Source of the DNA: Neisseria brasiliensis
GTDB taxonomy: Bacteria > Pseudomonadota > Gammaproteobacteria > Burkholderiales > Neisseriaceae
Reading direction: 5' to 3'
Assembly (NCBI RefSeq): GCF_009671065.1
Contig: NZ_CP046027.1
Span: 1,612,001-1,676,000, forward strand
DNA: 64,000 bases
In this document: in pieces, positions 18,116 through 26,688 of the stretch
Layout of the letters: each line of letters opens with the position of its first letter
How positions within the stretch are numbered: the stretch's first letter is position 1
Notes under the pieces: model-generated
Seen by the model: the letters and a program-made list of their open reading frames with translations, nothing else
What the model was told of the DNA's origin: nothing
The model's database searches: none
Program-made: the position numbers and the translations under genes

Positions 18116-19633
18116 ATGAATCCCATGTATATCACGTTTGGTTTATACCTTGTGGCGGTGTTGCTGATTGGCTTGGCCGCTTATTTTTCTACCCGCAACT
18201 TTGACGACTATATTCTCGGCGGCCGTAGCTTAGGCCCTTATGTAACGGCGATGTCGGCCGGTGCATCCGATATGTCGGGCTGGTTGTTGATGGGCTTGCC
18301 GGGTGCCATTTACGCGGTGGGCTTGAGCGAGGCTTGGATTGCCATCGGCCTGACCATCGGCGCGTGGCTGAACTGGTTGTTTGTGTCAGGCCGTTTACGC
18401 GTGCACACCGAATACGCCAACAACGCCTTGACCCTGCCGGATTATTTCTTCCACCGCTTTGGCGCCAAAGGCCAAGCGATGAAAGTGATTTCCGCAATTA
18501 TTATTCTGTTTTTCTTCACCATTTACTGCGCTTCAGGCGTGGTAGCCGGTGCGCGTTTGTTCCAAAGCTTGTTTGAAGGCATGAGCTACGAAACTGCCAT
18601 TTGGCTGGGTGCGGGTGCAACCATTGCCTATACCTTTATCGGCGGTTTCTTAGCAGTGAGCTGGACGGATACTGTACAAGCAACACTGATGCTGTTCGCC
18701 CTGATTCTGACGCCTGTAATGGTGTACTTGAGCTTGGGTGGCGCAGAAGAAATGAGCGCGGCAGTACAAGCCGTGGCTGCAACCACCGGCCAAGAATACG
18801 GCAGCTTGTTTGCCGGAACCACCTTCTTGGGCATTATTTCCACCGCCGCATGGGGCTTGGGCTATTTCGGCCAACCACACATCTTGGCGCGCTTTATGGC
18901 TGCTGAAAACGTGCAATCGCTGAAAAGCGCACGCCGCATCGGTATGACATGGATGATTGTCTGCTTATCTGGTGCCGTAGCCGTAGGTTATTTCGGTATC
19001 GCCTATTTTGGTGGCCATCCTGAACAAGTGTCTGCGATGGAAGGCAACAACGAACGCGTGTTCATCGCCTTGGCCACCTTATTGTTCAACCCATGGATCG
19101 CCGGTGTGATTTTGAGCGCGATTTTGGCGGCGGTAATGTCCACCTTGTCTTGCCAATTGCTGGTGTGCTCAAGCGCGATTACTGAAGACTTCTACAAAGG
19201 CTTCCTGCGCCCTGAGGCAGAACAAAAAGAATTGGTATGGGTCGGCCGCATCATGGTATTGGCCGTGGCTGTGATTGCCATTCTGATTGCCGGGAATCCC
19301 GACAGCAAAGTCTTGGGTTTGGTATCTTACGCATGGGCAGGCTTCGGCGCCGCGTTTGGCCCGGTGGTAATCTTATCCGTATTCTGGAAACGCATGACCG
19401 CCAACGGCGCATTATGGGGCATGATTACCGGTGCCGTTGTGGTAGTATTGTGGGCAGAATTCGCCAATCCGGCACTCAAAAACGCCGGCATGGCCACCAT
19501 GTACGAAATCGTACCGGGCTTCATCGCCTGCTGGTTGGTGACTTATATTGTGTCACTGATAGGCAAAGAGCCTAGCCGTGAAGTGATTGAAAAATTCGAA
19601 AAAGCTGACGCGGATTATCGCGCAGCAAGCTGA
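18116..19633 (+). CDS. putP: Sodium/proline symporter PutP
   Basis: SSS-family (LeuT-fold) symporter of 505 residues with about 13 membrane segments, importing proline with Na+. An ATG at 18101 overlaps its own ribosome site, so the ATG at 18116, eight bases after AGGAG, is the start (MNPMYITFGLYLVAVLLIG). SAGASDMSGWLLMGLPGAIY, in the second membrane segment, is the conserved PutP/SSS signature region. The partner catabolic gene putA lies 10 kb downstream, beyond the CRISPR locus. A DUS terminator follows. Confidence 0.95.
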   Translation: MNPMYITFGLYLVAVLLIGLAAYFSTRNFDDYILGGRSLGPYVTAMSAGASDMSGWLLMGLPGAIYAVGLSEAWIAIGLTIGAWLNWLFVSGRLRVHTEYANNALTLPDYFFHRFGAKGQAMKVISAIIILFFFTIYCASGVVAGARLFQSLFEGMSYETAIWLGAGATIAYTFIGGFLAVSWTDTVQATLMLFALILTPVMVYLSLGGAEEMSAAVQAVAATTGQEYGSLFAGTTFLGIISTAAWGLGYFGQPHILARFMAAENVQSLKSARRIGMTWMIVCLSGAVAVGYFGIAYFGGHPEQVSAMEGNNERVFIALATLLFNPWIAGVILSAILAAVMSTLSCQLLVCSSAITEDFYKGFLRPEAEQKELVWVGRIMVLAVAVIAILIAGNPDSKVLGLVSYAWAGFGAAFGPVVILSVFWKRMTANGALWGMITGAVVVVLWAEFANPALKNAGMATMYEIVPGFIACWLVTYIVSLIGKEPSREVIEKFEKADADYRAAS

Positions 19634-19648
19634 TTGGAATAAGTAAAT

Positions 19649-19686
19649 GAGGCCGTCTGAAAAGAGATTTTCAGACGGCTTTTTCA
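19649..19686 (+). terminator. DUS-hairpin terminator after putP
   Basis: GAGGCCGTCTGAAAA pairs with TTTTCAGACGGC and is followed by a T run. Confidence 0.85.
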
Positions 19687-19719
19687 TGTGTTTTAAATTT
19701 TATTGATTTGTTGTTTATG

Positions 19720-19748
19720 GTGAAAATCAAAGAGTAAGCAGTTACAAT
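19720..19748 (+). promoter_or_regulatory. Candidate promoter of the cas operon
   Basis: TACAAT at 19743-19748 with GTGAAA at 19720-19725 and a 17-base spacer is a modest sigma-70 match 54 bases before the cas3 GTG. No other good promoter is seen before cas2. Confidence 0.4.
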
Positions 19749-19802
19749 GATTTGGTATGACTATATGGGATTATTTCAATATCAGCTGAAAGGGGAAGAG
19801 AA

Positions 19803-22283
19803 GTGAAACAAGCTATTGCGCATGTGCGGGCGTTTGATAAAGCCGAGCAATCGGTTGAAACTCATTTAATTGAAACTGCAGCGATTGCTCAGGCTTTGGC
19901 AAAAAAGCTGGAATTGTCCGAAGCGGGTGAATTACTGGGACTCATGCATGATTTTGGCAAGTATTCTACGGCGTTTCAGGAATATATCAGGGCGGTAACT
20001 GGCCAAGATCCCGATGCGGATAATGACTATGTTCTCCCGAACGGTCAGAAAATCGACCATTCTACCGCTGGGGCACAGTGGGTTTACCGCCGTTTGAAAA
20101 AGTTCGGGGCACAAAACGGCATCGGCGAGTTGGTCGGGCAAATATTGGGCTTGTGTATTGCTTCGCATCACGGCGAAGGCTTGATCGACTGTTTAAGTAT
20201 GAACGGCGAAGCGGTGTGGCAAAAACGCTTTGATAAAGAAGACGAGCTGACCCATTTAAGCGAATGTGAACAACGTGCTGATAAGGCGGTGAAAATACGG
20301 GCGGAAGAGTTGGCGGGCGAAAATTTAGTGAAATCGCTATTAAAGCCGCTTGCCGCCATTTTTAAGAATCCTGACAGTAACGACAAAATCAAAGAATTCT
20401 ATATCGGCTGTTTAACCCGTTTCCTGTTCAGTTGTCTGATTGATGCCGACCGCATCAACAGTGCCGATTTTGAACGGGAGGAGCAGAAAGATTTACGCCG
20501 TCTGGATCAATCCCCTGATTGGCAGCAAGCCATTGATAAATTGGAAATGCATTTGGCAAATTTTGAAATCCGTTATCCGATTGATGAAGTCCGCAGTGAG
20601 ATTTCTGCTACCTGCCTGAAGCGTGCAAATGATCCTCAAGGCATTTACACTTTAACCGTGCCGACCGGCGGCGGTAAAACATTAGCTAGTTTGAGATATG
20701 CTTTGCATCACGCCAAACAGCACAAGCTTGACCGTATTATTTATATTATTCCTTATACTTCTATCATTGACCAAAATGCCGAAGCAGTACGTAAAGTATA
20801 TTGTTTAAATCCAAAAGATAACGGCGATTCATGCCGTGTATGTTCCGAATGTCAAAAATGGGTGCTGGAACACCATTCCAACCTTGAGCCCGAACAGCAA
20901 AACTGGCAAGACAAACTGCTTTCGGAAAACTGGGACAAGCCGATTGTTTTCACCACCATGGTGCAGTTTCTAGATGCCTGGTTCGGCGGCGGTACGCGTG
21001 GTGTGCGGCATGTGCATGCAATGACAAAAAGTGTACTGATTTTTGACGAAATCCAAACCTTGCCGGTGAAGTGCGTACATCTGTTTTGCAATGTGCTGAA
21101 CTGGCTGACGCAATTCGGCAAATCTAGTGCGGTATTGTGCACGGCAACCCAGCCGTTGCTGGATAAATTGCACAAATCCGATTTGGGGGCGTTAAAGCTG
21201 GCGGAAAATGCGGAAATTATGGGACGGAACAAAACGCTGAATCAATTATTTGATGATTTATCGCGCGTGGAAATTCACTATAAGCCAAAGGCGGGCGGCT
21301 GGCCGGTGGGTGAAGCCGGCGCATTCTTGCTGGAACAGTTTCAGACGGCCTCAAGCTGCCTGTTTATCGTCAATACCAAAAAATGGGCGCAGGAGCTGTA
21401 TCAATATTGCCAGCGGCAGGATGTACCGCCGGAAGCCTTATTTCACCTCAGCACCAATCAATGTTCGGTACACCGCAAAGCCATCTTTGATGAAATCAAA
21501 GGCCGTCTAAAAAACAAACAACCCGTGATCTGCATTAGCACCCAGTTGATTGAAGCGGGGGTGGATATTTCCATGAGTTGTGTGATTCGAGCTTTAGGCG
21601 GGCTGGACAGCATAGCCCAAGCGGCGGGACGGTGTAATCGTCATGGGGAGAAAGCGGGCAAAGGGCAGGTATATGTGCTGAACCTGCAAGAGCCGAATTT
21701 GGCACGGGTGCTGCCCGATATTGACCAAGGGCAGAGAAATGCCGAACGCGTACTGCGCGAATTCGCCGAGCAGGACATTTTACAGCCTAACGCTATGCGG
21801 CAGTATTTTGAATACTATTTTTATAACCGCAGCAGCGAGATGAGTTATACGGTTAAAGGCAGCACTTCAGGCAGCCTGTTAGACTGGCTTTCCGATAACC
21901 GTTTAAACGCCTATGCCGCGAAAAACGACAAACGCCGTCCTAAATTACCGTTGCTGATGCAGTCGTTCAAAAGTGCGGGGAGAGCCTTCCAGGCGATTGA
22001 GGCACCAACCCGTGCCGTGATTGTGCCCTATGGCAAAGGTAAAGATTTAATCGCCGAACTGTGCGGAGCCTGGGATCCGAAAGAGATGTACCACACTTTG
22101 GCCAAAGCGCAGCGTTACAGCGTGAATGTATTTCCGAATGTGTGGGAAAAACTGGAAAAAGAACAAGCCGTTCAGGAAGTGCAGGCCGGTTTGGGTATTT
22201 ATTATTTAAAAGAACGTTATTACAGCGACGAATACGGCTTGTCCGTCGATGAAGTCGGTGCGATGACTTTTTATGAATTGTGA
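19803..22283 (+). CDS. cas3: CRISPR-associated helicase/nuclease Cas3 (type I-C)
   Basis: Effector nuclease of 826 residues that is recruited by Cascade to unwind and degrade target DNA. The N-terminal HD nuclease domain has H49-D50 in LMHDFGKYS and a later SHHGEG motif. The SF2 helicase follows with Walker A PTGGGKT at 287-293, DEIQ at 415-418 in place of DEAD, and motif VI QAAGRCNRHG at 606-615. The start is GTG, preceded by AGGGGAAGAG. A DUS lies at 21340-21351. First gene of the cas operon; cas5c follows after 14 bases. Confidence 0.96.
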   Translation: MKQAIAHVRAFDKAEQSVETHLIETAAIAQALAKKLELSEAGELLGLMHDFGKYSTAFQEYIRAVTGQDPDADNDYVLPNGQKIDHSTAGAQWVYRRLKKFGAQNGIGELVGQILGLCIASHHGEGLIDCLSMNGEAVWQKRFDKEDELTHLSECEQRADKAVKIRAEELAGENLVKSLLKPLAAIFKNPDSNDKIKEFYIGCLTRFLFSCLIDADRINSADFEREEQKDLRRLDQSPDWQQAIDKLEMHLANFEIRYPIDEVRSEISATCLKRANDPQGIYTLTVPTGGGKTLASLRYALHHAKQHKLDRIIYIIPYTSIIDQNAEAVRKVYCLNPKDNGDSCRVCSECQKWVLEHHSNLEPEQQNWQDKLLSENWDKPIVFTTMVQFLDAWFGGGTRGVRHVHAMTKSVLIFDEIQTLPVKCVHLFCNVLNWLTQFGKSSAVLCTATQPLLDKLHKSDLGALKLAENAEIMGRNKTLNQLFDDLSRVEIHYKPKAGGWPVGEAGAFLLEQFQTASSCLFIVNTKKWAQELYQYCQRQDVPPEALFHLSTNQCSVHRKAIFDEIKGRLKNKQPVICISTQLIEAGVDISMSCVIRALGGLDSIAQAAGRCNRHGEKAGKGQVYVLNLQEPNLARVLPDIDQGQRNAERVLREFAEQDILQPNAMRQYFEYYFYNRSSEMSYTVKGSTSGSLLDWLSDNRLNAYAAKNDKRRPKLPLLMQSFKSAGRAFQAIEAPTRAVIVPYGKGKDLIAELCGAWDPKEMYHTLAKAQRYSVNVFPNVWEKLEKEQAVQEVQAGLGIYYLKERYYSDEYGLSVDEVGAMTFYEL

Positions 22284-22297
22284 TTTAAGGAAATGTG

Positions 22298-23053
22298 ATG
22301 AACAACAAAAATACATTCCGCAGTAAACCGTTCTGCTTTCGTGTCTGGGGACGGCAGGCCTTGTTTACCGACCCCGTCACTAAAATCGGCGGTGAGAAAT
22401 TCAGTTATCAAGTGCCGACTTACGAGGCACTTAAAGGTATTTTAAAAAGCATTTACTGGAAACCGACCCTGATTTGGCACATCGACCGCGTGCGGGTTAT
22501 GAAGCCTATCCATACCCAAAGCAAATCCACCAAGCCAAGACAATGGGAATCACCTAAAGGTGCCCATCATACGTTAGCTATCTATACTTTTCTGCAAGAC
22601 GTGGAATATCAGGTAGAAGCGCATTTTACCTGGAACGAAAACTGGGAAGAACTCAAGGGCGATCGCAATGAAGGCAAACATACCGCGATTGCCGAACGAA
22701 TGCTCCAGCGTGGCGGTCGGCAGGATATTTTCCTCGGCACCCGCGATTGTCAGGGCTATGTCGAACCGTGTGAATTCGGTTCAGGTAAAGGCTTTTACGA
22801 TGAAATCGACAATCTGGATTTCGGTTTGATGTTCCACAGCTTCGGCTATCCGGAAGAAACGGGCAAACATGAGCTGATCAGCCGCTTTTGGAATGCCGGT
22901 ATGCAGCGCGGCAAGATTGAGTTCCCAAGCGTGAATGACGTTTCGGGCAGCCTGAAAACCCGCTTTATCCGAAAAATGAAACCCGAAAAACCGTTTAAAC
23001 GCGGTGAAAACGTGAAGCCTGTGGAAGACGAGGCTAAGGAGTTGGGATTATGA
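22298..23053 (+). CDS. cas5: CRISPR-associated protein Cas5c (Cas5d), pre-crRNA endoribonuclease
   Basis: Type I-C Cas5 of 251 residues. In this subtype there is no Cas6, and Cas5c itself cuts the repeat RNA and caps the 5' handle. The ATG at 22298 follows AAGGAAA; an in-frame GTG at 22295 is less likely. The N-terminal RRM-like start (FCFRVWGRQALFTDP) and YQVPTYEALKGIL block are typical. Catalytic candidates are the Tyr in that block and the Lys-His of EGKHTAIAERM, by analogy with the Tyr-Lys-His triad of characterised Cas5c. The stop overlaps the cas8c ATG by four bases (ATGA). Confidence 0.94.
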   Translation: MNNKNTFRSKPFCFRVWGRQALFTDPVTKIGGEKFSYQVPTYEALKGILKSIYWKPTLIWHIDRVRVMKPIHTQSKSTKPRQWESPKGAHHTLAIYTFLQDVEYQVEAHFTWNENWEELKGDRNEGKHTAIAERMLQRGGRQDIFLGTRDCQGYVEPCEFGSGKGFYDEIDNLDFGLMFHSFGYPEETGKHELISRFWNAGMQRGKIEFPSVNDVSGSLKTRFIRKMKPEKPFKRGENVKPVEDEAKELGL

Positions 23054-25155
23054 GCTGGATGCAGAAACTGTATCGGACGTATGAATTTGTCCAAAACCAA
23101 GGATTGGATGATGAAGAATTGGCATTGCCTTTTCATCTGTCTAAAGCGGTTCACTTGAAAATTGTTCTAAACGATAAGGCGGAATTGGTGCGGGCAGAAC
23201 GGTTTGAAGGCAAAAAGCAGGTTCCTATTCAAATAACTGAAAAATCGTCAAAACGTTCCGGATCAACGATTGCAGCATATGCGTTACACGATGGTTTGCA
23301 ATATATCGCCAAGACCGCAAAACGATATTTGACGATTGAGTATCTTTCCAAAATAGCGGAAAAAACCAATGGCAAAAAATGGAAAGAATTTCTTGCAGGC
23401 ACTGATGAGGAAAAACAAAAATTTGCCGATGCGGAAAAAGCAAAATATCAAAGCTGTTTTGAATTTTATGAGAAGCAACTATCCGATTGGGCTGAGTTTA
23501 GCCATTTGCAGGAGATAAACATTGTTTTGCGGTATATCCAAAAAGGTTCGCTGATTGAAGACTTGATCGAGAAAAAATATTTTTCTTTTGAAGATAATAT
23601 TCTGTTATCTGTTAAAGACGATCCGTTTGGTTTGACGATCGTATGGGCAGTGGAAATGCCTGATGACCCTCATTCTGATTTATGGAGTAAAGGTAATATT
23701 AAAAAACAATGGATTAAATACCAAGAAAATCAATCTGAACAAGGCAATAAAAATAAAGCGTTATGTTACGTAACCGGAGAAGAAGATTATCCGGTGGAGG
23801 CATATCCGAAAATCGACGGTAATGCCAAATTAGTTTCTGCTAATGATGATACCGGATTTACTTTTCGGGGCAGGTTTTATGGAGATAAAGACAATGGAGC
23901 AAAATCTGAACTAGGTAGCCAGGCTGTAACCTTGGGAAGGGATGTCTCTCAAAAGGCATTCAATATATTGAAGTGGTTGATAAAACGTCAAGGTATCAGC
24001 AACGGTGATCAAAAAACAGTTGTTTGGGCGATTAGTGGTAAAGAAGTTCCATCGCCGATGAAAGATTCTTTTGGTGTGATTGACTGGGACAATTTAGATA
24101 CAAGTGCGGTTGAAAGTGAAACTGAAATTGATATGTCGTTTGAAGAAAAAACTTCAAGCAAAGATTGGTCAAGTAATGTTGGGAAGTCGGCAGCAGAAAT
24201 TATCAAGAAAAAACTGCATGGTTATAAAGCCGAACTGGAAGAGCATGAGCAAATTTCTTTGCTAATGGTAGATAAATCAACGGATGGTCGCATGGCATTA
24301 ACTTACTATCAAGAATTTCTGCCTGCTGACTACTTCGACAATCTGGACGCATGGGTAGACGATTTTGCCTGGTATCAACGCCGCAGCATCGAGAAGAAAA
24401 ACGGTAAAAAAACCGACAAACAAACCCTTTGGCCGGTATTGCCGCCTTCGCCTTTTGACATCGGCCACGCCGTTTACGGAAAGGCATTGAGCGATACCCT
24501 GAAAAAACAGCTCTACGCCCGGTTATTACCTGTGATTGCCGGCGGCAGACAAGTGCCGATCCCTTATGATTTGGTACAGAAAAGCTTTCAGACGGCCTGC
24601 AACCCTTATGCAAATCATCGCCCTGAAGATGGAGAAAAAATTCGTCATACAAACTGGCAACGCAATATCGGTGTCGCCTGTGCCTTATATAAAGGCTGGC
24701 GTGCCCGTCATCACGATTTATCACAACGGAGAACTTACCTTATGAGTTTAGACAAAGAAAACCGCTCGCGCGATTATCTGTTTGGCAGATTATTGGCGGT
24801 GGCGGAAAAATTGGAAAGTACGGCTTTAAGAATTGCCGATGAAAATCGATCAACTAACGCCGAAAGGTATATGCAGCGTTTTGCTGTGCGTCCTCTAAGC
24901 ACTTGGTTGCAAATCGAGCTCGGACTCGAACCCTACAAAAACCGCCTGCGCAGCAACCGCTATATAGGATTTTTACGCAATCGAGAAAAAGAGATTGATG
25001 AAATTATGTCAGCTCTAAATGAATTAAAAAGTCCGCTGGATAAACCGTTGGACGGCGAATTTCTGCTTGGCTATCACAGCCAAAAAATGGCTTACCGCAA
25101 CAGCTCAAATACCACGTCTGAACAAGACGAACAAGACCAAACCGAAACCCATTAA
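23050..25155 (+). CDS. cas8c: Type I-C Cascade large subunit Cas8c (Csd1)
   Basis: Large subunit of 701 residues that recognises the PAM and recruits Cas3. It is recognised by position and Csd1-like composition; it has no enzymatic motif. The last 137 codons form a helical region also made separately as Cas11c (see 24742). Base use changes sharply inside the gene: 24121-24180 has 18 G+C of 60, while 24421-24480 has 35 of 60, as if the 5' two thirds came from another donor. A DUS at 24587-24598 lies only in the GC-richer part. The start overlaps cas5c (ATGA). Confidence 0.93.
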   Translation: MSWMQKLYRTYEFVQNQGLDDEELALPFHLSKAVHLKIVLNDKAELVRAERFEGKKQVPIQITEKSSKRSGSTIAAYALHDGLQYIAKTAKRYLTIEYLSKIAEKTNGKKWKEFLAGTDEEKQKFADAEKAKYQSCFEFYEKQLSDWAEFSHLQEINIVLRYIQKGSLIEDLIEKKYFSFEDNILLSVKDDPFGLTIVWAVEMPDDPHSDLWSKGNIKKQWIKYQENQSEQGNKNKALCYVTGEEDYPVEAYPKIDGNAKLVSANDDTGFTFRGRFYGDKDNGAKSELGSQAVTLGRDVSQKAFNILKWLIKRQGISNGDQKTVVWAISGKEVPSPMKDSFGVIDWDNLDTSAVESETEIDMSFEEKTSSKDWSSNVGKSAAEIIKKKLHGYKAELEEHEQISLLMVDKSTDGRMALTYYQEFLPADYFDNLDAWVDDFAWYQRRSIEKKNGKKTDKQTLWPVLPPSPFDIGHAVYGKALSDTLKKQLYARLLPVIAGGRQVPIPYDLVQKSFQTACNPYANHRPEDGEKIRHTNWQRNIGVACALYKGWRARHHDLSQRRTYLMSLDKENRSRDYLFGRLLAVAEKLESTALRIADENRSTNAERYMQRFAVRPLSTWLQIELGLEPYKNRLRSNRYIGFLRNREKEIDEIMSALNELKSPLDKPLDGEFLLGYHSQKMAYRNSSNTTSEQDEQDQTETH
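24742..25155 (+). CDS. cas11: Cas11c small subunit from an internal in-frame start in cas8c
   Basis: An ATG at 24742 (MSLDKENRSRDYLFGRLLAV), exactly in frame with cas8c (codon 565), stands nine bases after GGAGA (24728-24732). It encodes a 137-residue, mostly helical protein ending at the cas8c stop. Internal translation of a Cas11 small subunit from cas8c is established for type I-C systems, including the Neisseria lactamica one, so this is the expected product rather than a chance ATG. Cas11 lines the belly of Cascade and stabilises R-loop formation. Expression here is inferred from the ribosome site only. Confidence 0.85.
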   Translation: MSLDKENRSRDYLFGRLLAVAEKLESTALRIADENRSTNAERYMQRFAVRPLSTWLQIELGLEPYKNRLRSNRYIGFLRNREKEIDEIMSALNELKSPLDKPLDGEFLLGYHSQKMAYRNSSNTTSEQDEQDQTETH

Positions 25156-25176
25156 CCCCTTATGGAGATGAATAAA

Positions 25177-26016
25177 ATGTCTTTAACTAAAAAAATCGAC
25201 TTCGCCCTGATTCTTAAAGTAACCAATGCCAATCCCAACGGCGATCCTTTAAACGGCAACCGCCCGCGTTCCGATTTTGCCGGAATCGGTGAAATGACCG
25301 ACGTTTGCTTAAAACGCAAAATCCGCGACCGCCTGCAAAGTAACGGTGAAAACATCTTTGTGCAATCTGACGAAAAGAAAACCGACGGTATGACCAGCCT
25401 TGCCAATCGTGCTAAGGACAAAGACGTCGGCTTGGGGGCGGAAGCGTTCGGCAAAAAAGCCAATAAAGACGAAACCGCCAAAGCTGCCTGTGCAAAATGG
25501 CTGGATGTGCGCAGTTTCGGGCAGGTATTTGCTTTCGGCAAAAGCGACGACGGTGCGGGCGTATCTATCGCCGTGCGCGGTCCGGTAACTATTCAATCTG
25601 CATTTAGCGTCGAACCGGTTAATATCACTAGCACACAAATTACGAAAAGCGTCAGCGGCGAAGGCGACGGCACAAAAAAAAGCTCGGACACCATGGGCAT
25701 GAAACACCGCGTGGACAGCGGCATTTACGTTGCCTTCGGTGCCATGTCGCCGCAACTTGCCGAACGCACCGGCTTTTCCGACGAAGACGCCGACAAAATC
25801 AAAGCCGTGCTCACCAAACTGTTTGAAGGCGACGCATCTTCCGCCCGTCCTGAAGGCTCAATGCAAGTATTGAAACTGATTTGGTGGGAACACAATTGCA
25901 AATCAGGCCAATATTCATCTGCCAAAGTACACGGTAGCTTAACGGTAAATCCTGACGGAAGTTACCAACTGGAGAATCTTGAAGGATTGCAGCCACAGGA
26001 AATTGAAGGTTTCTAA
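25177..26016 (+). CDS. cas7: Type I-C Cascade backbone Cas7c (Csd2)
   Basis: Cas7 subunit of 279 residues that polymerises along the crRNA spacer. ATG codons at 25162 and 25168 are in frame, but GGAG (25165-25168) lies eight bases before the ATG at 25177 (MSLTKKIDFALILKVTNANP), which fits the family N-terminus. VTNANPNGDPLNGNRPR is the signature start of Csd2, and the central VRGPVTIQSAFSVEPVNI...TMGMKHRVDSGIY follows the family. It ends in TAA directly before the cas4 ATG, so translation is probably coupled. Confidence 0.95.
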   Translation: MSLTKKIDFALILKVTNANPNGDPLNGNRPRSDFAGIGEMTDVCLKRKIRDRLQSNGENIFVQSDEKKTDGMTSLANRAKDKDVGLGAEAFGKKANKDETAKAACAKWLDVRSFGQVFAFGKSDDGAGVSIAVRGPVTIQSAFSVEPVNITSTQITKSVSGEGDGTKKSSDTMGMKHRVDSGIYVAFGAMSPQLAERTGFSDEDADKIKAVLTKLFEGDASSARPEGSMQVLKLIWWEHNCKSGQYSSAKVHGSLTVNPDGSYQLENLEGLQPQEIEGF

Positions 26017-26688
26017 ATGTCGATTGATTTGCCATCTACTACGCAAATCCCAGCAGCAGGGCAGAATAAAAAATATGACCAACGTCAGATTCCCCTCTCC
26101 GCCCTGCAGCATTACGCCTTCTGCCCGCGTCAGTGTGCGTTAATCCATAACGAACAGGCGTGGGCGGAGAATTTTCTCACCGCGCAAGGACGTGCTTTGC
26201 ATGAGCGTGTCGATTCGGGCGAACCGGAAACCCGCAAAGGTGTACGCTTTGAGCGCAGCGTGCATGTGTCGGCAGAAAAGTTGGGCGTGAGCGGTATTGT
26301 CGATATGGTGGAACATGATTTGCAATCAGGCCATCTGAAACCTGTCGAATACAAGCGCGGCAAACCAAAGCCGACGGCGATGGACGAAATTCAATTATGC
26401 GCCCAAGCTCTGTGTTTGGAAGAAATGACCGGGCAGTCGATTGATGAAGGGGTATTGTGGTATATGCAAACCCGTCATCGTCTGCCTGTTATCCTTTCAG
26501 ACGGCCTCAGAAAGCAAACGATTGAGACTATTGGCAAGGTCAGACAGCTTTTGGAAAGCGGGCAAACGCCGCAGGCAGAATACGGCAAACATTGTCAGGC
26601 ATGTTCGCTGTTGGATATTTGTGAACCGAAATTATTTGGGCAGGATCTGTCGGTAAAATATACAGAAGCGTTATTTGGAGAAAGTTAA
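26017..26688 (+). CDS. cas4: CRISPR adaptation nuclease Cas4
   Basis: RecB-like iron-sulfur nuclease of 223 residues that trims prespacers and helps select PAM and orientation with Cas1-Cas2. Cluster cysteines are C36 (QHYAFCPRQC, also C40) and the C-terminal trio C193, C196, C202 (HCQACSLLDIC). The RecB catalytic block is KPVEYKRGKPK, with the earlier GIVDMV. The ATG abuts the cas7 stop (TAAATG). A DUS lies at 26496-26507. Confidence 0.95.
   Translation: MSIDLPSTTQIPAAGQNKKYDQRQIPLSALQHYAFCPRQCALIHNEQAWAENFLTAQGRALHERVDSGEPETRKGVRFERSVHVSAEKLGVSGIVDMVEHDLQSGHLKPVEYKRGKPKPTAMDEIQLCAQALCLEEMTGQSIDEGVLWYMQTRHRLPVILSDGLRKQTIETIGKVRQLLESGQTPQAEYGKHCQACSLLDICEPKLFGQDLSVKYTEALFGES

Noticed and set aside
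24408..24418. Run of seven As in cas8c and of eight As in priA as switching tracts
   Set aside because: Frames are intact through both and poly-A of this length is common; no evidence of switching.
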